A stretch of 9,555 nucleotides of DNA from BNXB01 sp031556375. GTDB taxonomy: Bacteria; Bacteroidota; Bacteroidia; Bacteroidales; Azobacteroidaceae. Shown one piece after another: positions 1-7,082 of the stretch (the first letter of the stretch is position 1; each line of letters starts with the position of its first letter). The notes beneath the pieces are model-generated. The model worked only from the letters and a program-made list of their open reading frames with translations. It did no database searches and was not told the DNA's origin. A program made the position numbers and the translations under genes. The stretch is taken from positions 1-9,555 of the forward strand of contig JAVBTA010000021.1 of NCBI GenBank assembly GCA_031556375.1, read 5' to 3'.

Positions 1-318
1 ATTTTTGTGGGGAAGCTTATTTTCAATACAGTTTTCCATTTGACCCGAGTGATTTTGTTCATTTCCGTCACCGCATTGGAGAAGAAGGCGTCAATATGAT
101 TTTCCGCCATAGCGTTTCGCTTCATCCCCAGGCAAGTAAGGGATCCGTTGTCGTATTGGACACACGGTTCAGGGTAATGCCACTACCTTTCCCACTGATG
201 CCAAACTTTACAAGAAAATCATAGATAAATGTGTTCAGATCGCAGAGAGACACGATCTTCCATTCGTCAAAATTACAAACGCGTAAGCAAACAGCTTTTA
301 CGGGAGACTTACACCTAC
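1..318 (+). pseudogene. IS5-group transposase fragment, partial and twice frameshifted
   Basis: Translation in the frame starting at base 3 gives CGEAYFQYSFPFDPSDF followed by FRHRIGEEG, typical of the N-terminal half of IS5/IS1182-type DDE transposases of Bacteroidota. An Asp codon at 159-161 (V-L-D-T) fits the first catalytic Asp. The frame breaks at about 164-165 (one base missing), continues as TFPTDAKLYKKIIDKC, breaks again at about 265 (one base missing), and resumes as RQNYKRVSKQLLRETY. After about 313-322 the plus strand no longer reads as transposase, because the DNA is the reverse-transcriptase remnant on the other strand. The true start lies off the left edge and the two later catalytic acidic residues are absent, so this is a dead fragment. 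The exact subgroup cannot be assigned by eye. Confidence 0.8.
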
Positions 319-1040
319 AGAAAATCATACAGTCATCCGCATAACGCACGAACTTGTGACCACGGGATTCCAACTCTGTATCCAATTCATGAATGGATGA
401 GGGAAATAACACGGCCATCCTTCACCGTGCGTGATAAAATCTCTATCAGCTTGCTGTGGTTGACTGTATCGAAGAACTTTTCCAAGTCCAAGTCAACACA
501 GTATTTGTAACCGTCACTAATATAAGATTGGACACGCCGCAAGGCTTGGTGGCCACTGCGTTTAGGGCGGAAGCCAAAACTATTGTCACTGAACTGTCGT
601 TCATAAAGCGGACTAAGCACCTGACTGATGGATTGTTGAATAAGACGGTCAACAACGGTAGGAATACCTAATTGACGTTTCTTACCTCCATCCTTAGGAA
701 TTTCAACCCGACGGACGGGATGGGGACGGTAGCTACCGCCCAACAAAGATGCTATCAGCTCATCTTTATGGAGTTTCAGGTAAGGAAGTAAGTCTTCCGT
801 TTCCATCTTATCGACACCTCCACTGCCACCATTGGACACAACCTGCTTGTAAGCGCGGTTCATGTTGGCAGGTGACACAATACGTTCCAATAAATCATCT
901 TTGGTAAATTGCACTTCCACGAGGTGGTTTTCAGTTATCCCAATAAAAGTCTGCACTCCGGCATAGCTTTCGGACTCCGTCCTATCCTTTTGCCGGCAGT
1001 TATCACTCAATGTTGATATTTTCTGCATTCGTTCCTTCAT
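315..1040 (-). pseudogene. ltrA: Group II intron reverse transcriptase/maturase, internally deleted and 3'-truncated
   Basis: In intact form the protein reverse-transcribes and assists splicing of its intron. The first 217 codons (1040-387) read as the N-terminal part of LtrA-type proteins: an N-region beginning MKERMQK, IPKDGGKKRQLGIP, SFGFRP at 154-159, and the RT palm motif DLDLEKFFDTVNH at about 183-195. After RVISLIH the reading hits TGA at 387-389. The protein resumes one frame over with ELDTELESRGHKF and the catalytic RYADD (YADD codons 343-332). Family members carry roughly 30-40 residues between these points, including the PQGG segment, so about 100 bases look deleted. Homology ends just after DDCMIFC, at about 315-322. 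Thumb, maturase (X) and any endonuclease domains are missing. Clearly non-functional. Confidence 0.88.
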
Positions 1041-1458
1041 TAGGTAACAGTCACCCGCTACTCGCTTAAATAAAGTTCAGACCTTCCCCGAACGTCGACT
1101 TTTTTTTCTTTTTTTTTCGGGTACTATGTCCTCTGCTGACTTCTCACAGCAAGCTTTACTCCGTGCTTCTGAAAAAAAACATCTGCACGTTCAGTGAGAC
1201 CTCCCCAGTTAAGGATACATTCTTTCCATCTTATACCTGCCGGATTTACTTTGGATGTTTCCGGATAGTTATTGGGCTTTGCCTTGTCTTGCAGACTAAC
1301 CCACATCCTTTAGCCTTATATCCGGTTTCTGTTCGTCAGGCCAGATGTTTGCCGCCACCTTCCTTCAGATTCCAACTCGCGAGGGACACCCTTGGCTTTG
1401 GCTAAACACTTCCCACTATCAGGGTGTGTGAGGGACTTGCACCCAAAATGCGACGCAC
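1041..1458 (-). ncRNA. 5' RNA domains of the group II intron remnant
   Basis: The transcript would begin GTGCG at 1458 and soon contains GGGTGCAAGTCCC (1444-1432), followed by the GAAGTGTTTAGCC, GGTGTCCC and GAACAGAAACCGG stretches recognisable from domain I of bacterial group II introns. A CTGG in the presumed EBS1 region could pair with the last four exon bases, CCAG. Near the end are two long A tracts on the RNA strand (plus-strand T runs at about 1099-1118) bracketed by CCCGAA and TTCGGG. This is the scaffold and exon-recognition part; with no domain V/VI it is inactive. The RNA class was not modelled. Confidence 0.65.
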
Positions 1459-1623
1459 CTGGTTCAGCTGGTCGATAGTGATCAAATCATCCAAAAAGCC
1501 GACATTCAATAGCGTTCGGTGACAAACTCTATCTGTTTCGTTGCGATAACTTTCTATCAATCGATAATAAGCATCGATTTTGCCTTTGGCAGGATTATGC
1601 CGTAATGAAAATTTGAAATACAT
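1459..1623 (-). pseudogene. IS1634-like transposase, N-terminal 55 codons
   Basis: The fragment starts MYFKFSLRHNPAKGK, then YYRLIESYRNETDRVCHRT, LLNVGFLDD and TIDQLNQ. This matches the start of IS1634-type (IS4 superfamily) transposases common in Bacteroides. The coding sequence stops being transposase at the group II intron 5' end, directly after the CAG codon. The open frame continues by chance into the intron to about 1402. The DDE catalytic core is absent and the distal exon is not in the window, so it was lost when the intron was truncated. Start chosen at the ATG at 1623, where the family resemblance begins. Confidence 0.75.
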
Positions 1624-1630
1624 CGTCCGG

Positions 1631-1638
1631 CAAAGCTA
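1631..1638 (-). promoter_or_regulatory. Possible Bacteroides-type -7 box for the IS1634-like transposase
   Basis: On the minus strand this reads TAGCTTTG, a match to the Bacteroidota primary sigma -7 consensus TAnnTTTG. It ends only 7 bases before the transposase ATG at 1623, so a transcript would have an extremely short leader. No convincing -33 TTTG is seen at the expected distance; a TTGC occurs roughly there inside the adjacent hairpin. The call rests on one short motif. Confidence 0.3.
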
Positions 1639-1645
1639 CGAAAGC

Positions 1646-1663
1646 TATTGCTCGAAAGCAATA
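1646..1663. repeat. Perfect 18-bp hairpin (7-bp arms, 4-base loop)
   Basis: TATTGCT at 1646-1652 and AGCAATA at 1657-1663 are perfect reverse complements around a CGAA loop. The hairpin lies just upstream of the candidate transposase -7 box, where an operator or a structured IS end might be expected. There is no T tract, so a terminator role is not supported. Function is inferred from position only. Confidence 0.5.
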
Positions 1664-1705
1664 CCCCCTGTGTACTACAAACCTGTCTCTGAAAAACAAA
1701 TGCAC

Positions 1706-1913
1706 TTAATCTCAGATATTTACGATTTTAACAACCGATAAATACATGTATTTTGACCGATTTTTGAGCCAATTTTATGATTCAGGAGAAGGTAATGACG
1801 CAATGTGGGTTAATGTCAGATATTTACGATTTTAACAACCAATAAATACATGAATGTTGACCGATTTTTGAGCTGTTTTTATGATTCAAGGGTAGGAAAT
1901 GACGCAATGTGGG
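1706..1913. repeat. 104-bp tandem duplication, two copies
   Basis: The units 1706-1809 and 1810-1913 align without gaps and differ at about 11 of 104 positions by eye. Each holds TCAGATATTTACGATTTTAA, TTGACCGATTTTTGAGC and TGACGCAATGTGGGTTAA, and the TTAA starting a third copy is at 1914-1917. Copy 1 also contains a 14-base palindrome AAATACATGTATTT at 1740-1753 that is degraded in copy 2. The array lies between the IS1634-like start and the end of the DUF5686 gene. No coding role is apparent. It may be upstream DNA of the IS element or a chromosomal intergenic duplication. Confidence 0.85.
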
Positions 1914-2029
1914 TTAAGGTGTAATTTCATTACGCAAAAATATCCGAGAAAAAAGACATGAAAAAAGGCGAGGCTCAGCGGATGCTTACATTATTATTCT
2001 AAAAATAGGACAGTATTATTCGCAAAATA
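1914..2029. other. Intergenic spacer downstream of the DUF5686 gene, no gene seen
   Basis: AT-rich sequence between the tandem array and the stop codon of the last operon gene. No open frame of note and no convincing rho-independent terminator for the minus-strand operon were found. The run GCCTCGCCTTTTTT on the minus strand ends in T residues but lacks a proper preceding stem. Confidence 0.5.
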
Positions 2030-4651
2030 TTAAAATGCAAATGTAAAAGCAAATCTGAATCCGGCTTTTGATATTCCGGGGTTATCCAGATAAGTGAATC
2101 TCCTGACGTAACAAATCCTGAAAATCTTCAGAATATTCTCGACACCGATATTTGCTTCCATATAAGGTATATCTGTCATCCTTCTTGTTCCTTCAGGAAA
2201 TATAAACAATTCAGTATTTATTGAAGGATTATTTTTGTCGGACAAATTACCATAAATACCATTAAAACCTATTACCTCTCTAAGTTTTAACTGACGTAGA
2301 AATGGAATTCTATTAAACAGAATTCCATTGAAATGAAACTCAAGATGTAGAGAAGCATATTTATCATTCACAAACTCTAATGCATTCATTAAACTAAAAG
2401 ATTCCGGTTGCATGAAATACGCTTGATTTGCATTGGGAATCATCAATAATGGAAACGGAAGTTTTCCCCATATATTTCCGGCTTTTCCGATAATATCCAC
2501 ATTACCATAGGCAGAGAACCAAAAACGTTTCCAAGCAGAAACTTCCAATGCCTGATAATTATATTCTCCACCGAAATAACCCTTTATTCCGGCAATATAA
2601 GAAAGGGTAAAAACCGGATTTGTCCTATCGAAAGAAAAACGAACACTCCTGTTCTGAAAAATTTTCTCATTTTTAGCCAATCTCAACCGGAAACCAACAG
2701 CCGCATTTGTGTAATTACCAACATCAATTATATTTCCAGTAATGTCTTTTGTTAAGAACCTCATATTCCCTGCAGCCTCTTCATTTTGGTTATTAGTCCA
2801 AATTTTGAAAGAAAAATCTGATTTAGTTTCATATTCATAAGAAGCAAGGAGTTGTCGCCTGTAAGTCATTTGATTATTATTACCTCGTTTAATGGAAAGT
2901 AAGATATTATCCTTATTGACATACGAATAGATTTCCCCTGGTGTATTTACGTCATAACTGTAGTTAAACGCTATATTATTTTTCCTATACTCATTTTCGT
3001 GGTATTTTTTTTCATTAAAAGCATAAGTAAGAGTTGATGAATATTTGAAAACCCTATCTTTCATTCCATAAGCAACATATCCGTTTAAAAACAAATGCTT
3101 ATTCAGATTTGCCGTCGTCATTCCTCCTAAATGAAAACGAGTGCCTTCTAGAGGATTTCCACTGATCAATGTACCAACAGGACCTATATCAAAAATATTC
3201 TTGCCTTGCGCAGTACTTGTTCTTATATATCCCGTAGTCAATATTTTCATGAATTCCATAAAATAATTGAATCCTTTCACATTTGCCATTTTAACCAACA
3301 CATCGTTTACATCCTGTTCATTTTTCCGTAAAGGAACGAGCCGGTAAATGTCCCATACAGAATCCGGCTGATTAAAAATCTCTGCACGTTTAATACTTTG
3401 ATTTTCGAATTCAAAAACTGATTGCGGAACTGAGTCAATTATATAATTCGCATATTTTACCGTTTTTTTTGCATATATTCCTAAAGCGTATTTATATGCT
3501 TCCAAATCAGCAATGACAGACTCCTCCGATTTTGTCCAAAGACCAGAGAAATGGCATTCAAAATCCTGAATGATACGCATTTGTTTCACAAAGTTCACAG
3601 TATTATTCAGAGGAATATTAAATTCAACTTTCTTGATAGCATACGAACCATCAAGAAGCACCCACAATCTTCCTGTAAAACCAAAATCCTGTACATTATA
3701 AGGAGCAAAATCAAGAAGGATACATCTATCATTTTTATAAGCAATAGTATCTAATATATAGTATTTGTAGAAACTTGTAGCAAGCGTAGAGGAAAGGGGA
3801 CTTACAAAACGTTTCATCAAGATTTCTATATCATTTTCAAATATATTGATTTCCCTGAAAGCTTCGGAATAGACGGCATCTAAACTTTCCTGTTGCATTA
3901 AATGGTCAAGTCCTTCACGCTTTTCTGCCCTGATAATAGACTTTTTATTTTCCGGATCACTCTTGCGATATTCATCAGAAGCAACCTCTTTAATCGATAG
4001 AGTAAGAATATGGCTATTATCAAACTCTGATGTTGCCAAATATTCGGGTAAAAATTTGAATACTTTAGTAAGACCTTTAGTTTCAAAAGCATTGTCAATA
4101 TTACTAAAAGATAAGCTAAGTTTTTCATATTGAAAAAACTGCCATGCCTGTCTACTTTCTATTCTATTTCTATTTTTATTAGCAATTACTTTTTCAATCA
4201 GCTCAATCGCAGGATTATATTTTTTTGAATATTTTTCTTTCTTCGGATTAACAACAACTTCTTGAACTTGGTATTCTATTGGTTTTAGATATATCTCTAA
4301 TTTTATGTTTTTATCTGATTTTATAAATAATTTTTCTGTCTCATAACCAAGTAAAGAAAATATCAAAAATCCTTCATTATTACTAATCTCAAAAAATCCC
4401 TCATTGTCGGTTATTATTGCATGAGTATTTTCAAAATAAACAGAAACATGAGATAGAGGGAGTCCAGATAAAGAATCCTTGACAATCCCCGATATAGCTG
4501 TCTCTGGATTGGAAGCAATTATTTGAAAAACATTCAAAAACAAAGGAAACATACAATATACAAAGCAACTCACTTTACGTTTTGCATACTGTATATTTCC
4601 AGCTGTTTCATCTACATTAACTGTAAAAAAATTTATCCACCGGATTAGCAT
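2030..4651 (-). CDS. DUF5686 family outer-membrane protein with CarboxypepD_reg-like domain
   Basis: An 873-residue protein. Residues 24-47 (KRK followed by a hydrophobic stretch ending QIIAS) look like a signal peptide, though preceded by an unusually long N-region. Residues 53 to about 123 (ISGIVKDSLSGLPLSHVSV, TDNEGFFEI, FSLLGYE) form a carboxypeptidase-regulatory-like beta-sandwich, followed by the EVVV linker seen in Bacteroidota surface proteins. From about 140 (YNPAIELIEKVIANK) onward it follows the DUF5686 pattern, with a beta-rich C-terminal half. The last residues alternate aromatics (FRFAFTFAF), an outer-membrane barrel ending. Family function is unknown. The first ATG at 4651 overlaps the upstream acyltransferase gene by 35 bases, suggesting coupling. 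An alternative start is the ATG for residue 34 (MFPLF). The family call is firm; the start and role are not. Confidence 0.85.
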   Translation of the reverse strand: MLIRWINFFTVNVDETAGNIQYAKRKVSCFVYCMFPLFLNVFQIIASNPETAISGIVKDSLSGLPLSHVSVYFENTHAIITDNEGFFEISNNEGFLIFSLLGYETEKLFIKSDKNIKLEIYLKPIEYQVQEVVVNPKKEKYSKKYNPAIELIEKVIANKNRNRIESRQAWQFFQYEKLSLSFSNIDNAFETKGLTKVFKFLPEYLATSEFDNSHILTLSIKEVASDEYRKSDPENKKSIIRAEKREGLDHLMQQESLDAVYSEAFREINIFENDIEILMKRFVSPLSSTLATSFYKYYILDTIAYKNDRCILLDFAPYNVQDFGFTGRLWVLLDGSYAIKKVEFNIPLNNTVNFVKQMRIIQDFECHFSGLWTKSEESVIADLEAYKYALGIYAKKTVKYANYIIDSVPQSVFEFENQSIKRAEIFNQPDSVWDIYRLVPLRKNEQDVNDVLVKMANVKGFNYFMEFMKILTTGYIRTSTAQGKNIFDIGPVGTLISGNPLEGTRFHLGGMTTANLNKHLFLNGYVAYGMKDRVFKYSSTLTYAFNEKKYHENEYRKNNIAFNYSYDVNTPGEIYSYVNKDNILLSIKRGNNNQMTYRRQLLASYEYETKSDFSFKIWTNNQNEEAAGNMRFLTKDITGNIIDVGNYTNAAVGFRLRLAKNEKIFQNRSVRFSFDRTNPVFTLSYIAGIKGYFGGEYNYQALEVSAWKRFWFSAYGNVDIIGKAGNIWGKLPFPLLMIPNANQAYFMQPESFSLMNALEFVNDKYASLHLEFHFNGILFNRIPFLRQLKLREVIGFNGIYGNLSDKNNPSINTELFIFPEGTRRMTDIPYMEANIGVENILKIFRICYVRRFTYLDNPGISKAGFRFAFTFAF

Positions 4652-5747
4652 AAATACCTAAATAAATAGAACGGAGAGTATCTTCATCCCCAGCGATCTG
4701 ACTCAATGTCCAATTAAGTTTTTGTATAAATAACTCCCTTTCTTCTGAAGTATAATATCTTGAATATTTATCACTTCCGGAACGAAGATCATTTGCTACA
4801 TAGTTTGTATTCCATAACTTATAATTGCTATAAATCCGTTTATCAATCAAATTGGCGACATTTTTATAAAATTTATTAGGAGATTCATTTGCAAAATCAA
4901 GATATTCATCGTTTCCTAATGGTTTACATATACTGATATGTACATTACCTTTTTGTTGTGTGATTCCGGTCAAAATACTAATAAAATCTTCATCTTTATG
5001 TTTCACATACTTTACGCCATTGTTAGATTGGTACAATTCTTTCGTTTTGAATATATCACAAGGTTCCCACTGATACGAAATTGCTATTGGAACTATGCTT
5101 AATTCTTCAACAGATCTTACCAAATTTTGAGTATTACTCATACAGAACATTTTGATAATTCCCTGATCAGTAGCATCATGGCCATCTTTAGTTCGTCCGT
5201 TCCGTTGGGCAATCCAAATAGATTCTCCCTTTTTTGTGATTGCATAACGTATGTATTCTGACAAATGCTGCGAATTTTTATAAAATTCACGAGCATTTCC
5301 TCCCCGCGCTACTTTAAACATCTTATTCGATTTACCAATATCAATAAGCAACTGAGAACTCATCAAATTACTGCCAAACGTGATTTCTGTTGTCGGAAAT
5401 CCATTAAGATGAAACACTTGTTGCAATAAAGAAGAATCCAACATAATATCCCTATGGTTGGATATAAACAAATATCTTTTCTGCGAGTCTAAATGTTCTA
5501 TTCCATCATAAGAAAAATGATCAATAGTATTTTTAATTATCTGGTCATTTACAAAATACATCACTTTGAATTGAAAGTCTTCTATTGTTGTAAGACCCAA
5601 TATCATGTCTCTTATTTCATTAACGTCTTTTCCGGGAAACACAAAATCACTTACTGATTTCAAATATTCACTATCGGCGATACGTTTCATTGCCGGAGCA
5701 ATTTCAGACTGTATATAAGGACGAATATCATCAAACTTATTAACCAT
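4617..5747 (-). CDS. PlsC-superfamily acyltransferase (1-acylglycerol-3-phosphate acyltransferase-like)
   Basis: A 376-residue cytoplasmic protein without signal peptide or clear membrane span. Residues 93-104 (LFISNHRDIMLD) resemble motif I of glycerolipid acyltransferases, with the catalytic His at 98. Spacing to the next conserved Asp (104) is HX5D rather than the usual HX4D. FGSNLM (124-129) and ARGGNAREF (147-155) resemble the next block. GRTKDGHDATDQG (184-196) stands where family members have the EGTRS-type phosphate-binding motif. By analogy it would transfer an acyl group from a thioester to a hydroxyl acceptor, possibly a lysophospholipid. The start ATG overlaps the last 8 bases of the ligase gene, and its 3' end overlaps the DUF5686 start, so the three are probably co-translated. 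Substrate is unknown. Confidence 0.8.
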   Translation of the reverse strand: MVNKFDDIRPYIQSEIAPAMKRIADSEYLKSVSDFVFPGKDVNEIRDMILGLTTIEDFQFKVMYFVNDQIIKNTIDHFSYDGIEHLDSQKRYLFISNHRDIMLDSSLLQQVFHLNGFPTTEITFGSNLMSSQLLIDIGKSNKMFKVARGGNAREFYKNSQHLSEYIRYAITKKGESIWIAQRNGRTKDGHDATDQGIIKMFCMSNTQNLVRSVEELSIVPIAISYQWEPCDIFKTKELYQSNNGVKYVKHKDEDFISILTGITQQKGNVHISICKPLGNDEYLDFANESPNKFYKNVANLIDKRIYSNYKLWNTNYVANDLRSGSDKYSRYYTSEERELFIQKLNWTLSQIAGDEDTLRSIYLGIYANPVDKFFYS

Positions 5748-7056
5748 GAGTATCTGTTTTTTTGCGTTTGTCTATAAATTTTATCGGCTTGCGGCTTATA
5801 TCTGGAGAATTTATTTTTCTTATTTCAGCTACCGGATGTATTTCCACTTCCGGAGCAACGCGAACACGTGCCCTAAAACGGTCTTTCAGATCTTTGACAA
5901 CATCAAACGAAGGTTCGTCTCGAAGTCCCACCTTAATTACAACGTTATCATTACCGCATTCGCTATCAAGTACTTCCATTATATAATTCTCTATATAAGA
6001 CACATTATCAAGTACATCGAAAATAGCCGGAGGGTACAAAGTTGTTCCTTTGTATTTCATCATGTGGTTCATTCTTCCCACGAGAGGACTGATGCGCATG
6101 GATTTTCTGCCACAACGACAAGGTTCATAATAGAAACGAGCCAAGTCTCCAGTCTTAAAACGAAGTAAAGGCATCCCTTCCACTCCTAAAGTAGTGATAA
6201 CTAACTCTCCCACTCCATCTTCAGGTACCGGATTTCCTTTTTCATCCAACAATTCACAAATAATTAATTCAGGATGATGATGACCTCCACAACCATATTC
6301 ACATTCGGTAAATGTAGTAGCCATTTCAGTCGAAGCATATGTAGAATAAAGTTCTATATTCCATTTCTCCTTGATACTTTGTCCCAACAAATTCAAAGTA
6401 AAATCTTGTTCTCTGAGATTTTCTCCAATACAAATAGCTTTTTTTACACTTGAATTCTTATAATCAATACCATTATCTTCCGCATATTTGATAATCTTTA
6501 AGATAAAAGACGGTACTACAATAATACAATTAGGTTTTATACGCTGGATCGTATCCCACTGCAATTCAGCAATTCCATTCCCTACTCTCACAATACCCGC
6601 ACCAAGTTTACGAATTCCCAAAAAATAAGCCAATCCTGCCATGAAACGTTTGTCTATAGTAGTCATCAACTGAAAAATATCGCCTTGTGTAGCACCTACA
6701 CATTGAAATGAAATTTTCTCATTATAAGCCAACCGTTCTAGATCAGCATCAGTCATTACAAAAGTAACAGGATCTCCTAAAGTACCGGAAGTCGTAATAT
6801 AATCAATTATTTTTTCTCTCGGAACACAGAGAAAATCATCATTATAAAGTTGCAGGTCCTGCTTATCCGTGAGAGGGATTTGCAACAAATCCTCCAATGT
6901 ATTTATTCTATTAACATCTATATGACATTGCTCAAACATTCTCCGGTAAAAAGGAGAATATTTATTCAAATAATCAAGCGCCTCAACCATTTTCCGTTCC
7001 TGAAATCGTTTAATCTCATTCAATGGTTGAAACTCAATATCCGGTGTTTTATTCAT
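5740..7056 (-). CDS. PaaK-like adenylate-forming ligase (phenylacetate-CoA ligase family)
   Basis: About 438 residues, the usual length for PaaK/coenzyme F390 synthetase-like enzymes. These activate a carboxylate with ATP and usually transfer it to CoA. Visible motifs (numbered from the GTG at 7059): ATP-binding loop TTSGTLGDP at 89-97, YASTEMA at 241-247, TGD at 303-305, GRMNHMMKYKG at 328-338, and the C-terminal RKPIKFID at 423-430 with candidate catalytic Lys 427. A Cys/His cluster (C253, C257, H260-262, then C314, C316 before GRK) matches the metal-site region of this family. No signal peptide, so cytoplasmic. The ATG at 7056 is preferred over GTG at 7059. It starts about 26 bases after the hydrolase stop. 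Product specificity cannot be read; aromatic or fatty acids are the family norm. Confidence 0.87.
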   Translation of the reverse strand: MNKTPDIEFQPLNEIKRFQERKMVEALDYLNKYSPFYRRMFEQCHIDVNRINTLEDLLQIPLTDKQDLQLYNDDFLCVPREKIIDYITTSGTLGDPVTFVMTDADLERLAYNEKISFQCVGATQGDIFQLMTTIDKRFMAGLAYFLGIRKLGAGIVRVGNGIAELQWDTIQRIKPNCIIVVPSFILKIIKYAEDNGIDYKNSSVKKAICIGENLREQDFTLNLLGQSIKEKWNIELYSTYASTEMATTFTECEYGCGGHHHPELIICELLDEKGNPVPEDGVGELVITTLGVEGMPLLRFKTGDLARFYYEPCRCGRKSMRISPLVGRMNHMMKYKGTTLYPPAIFDVLDNVSYIENYIMEVLDSECGNDNVVIKVGLRDEPSFDVVKDLKDRFRARVRVAPEVEIHPVAEIRKINSPDISRKPIKFIDKRKKTDTHG

Positions 7057-7082
7057 CACTCATTGTGTTTAAGACAAAAATA

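Larger units (their letters stand above)
315..1458 (-). mobile_element. Group II intron remnant, 5' part only
   Basis: The element runs from a GTGCG 5' end at 1458 through a structured 5' RNA region into a reverse transcriptase/maturase gene starting at 1040. It is truncated near 315-322 by foreign transposase DNA. Domain IV is cut inside the maturase gene, and domains V and VI are not seen anywhere to the left, so it cannot splice or retrohome by itself. It sits inside an IS1634-like transposase gene, exactly between codons 55 and 56. Group II introns often use other mobile elements as hosts, so that arrangement is plausible; the subsequent decay is direct from the sequence. Confidence 0.8.

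Noticed and set aside
122..418. Minus-strand 98-codon frame taken as one protein
   Set aside because: Only its middle part (ELDTELESRG to YADDCMIFC) is reverse transcriptase. The rest is antisense to the IS5-type transposase, so it is a junction artefact, not a gene.
1124..1405. Short open frames on both strands upstream of the reverse transcriptase
   Set aside because: They overlap the conserved group II intron RNA region, whose sequence is explained by RNA structure; the translations resemble nothing.
1706..1917. CRISPR array
   Set aside because: Only two long units in direct contact with no spacers; this is a tandem duplication.
1940..2029. Rho-independent terminator after the operon
   Set aside because: T-rich tracts occur, but no stable stem directly precedes them.
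5746..6168. A 140-codon open frame on the plus strand
   Set aside because: It lies wholly inside the PaaK-like ligase gene on the other strand, has low-complexity Tyr/Phe/His-rich translation and no family pattern. It is a shadow frame.
4617..7059. Aryl-polyene, flexirubin or resorcinol biosynthesis cluster
   Set aside because: The ligase and acyltransferase would fit, but no ketosynthase, acyl carrier protein, dehydratase or ketoreductase gene is present in the window.
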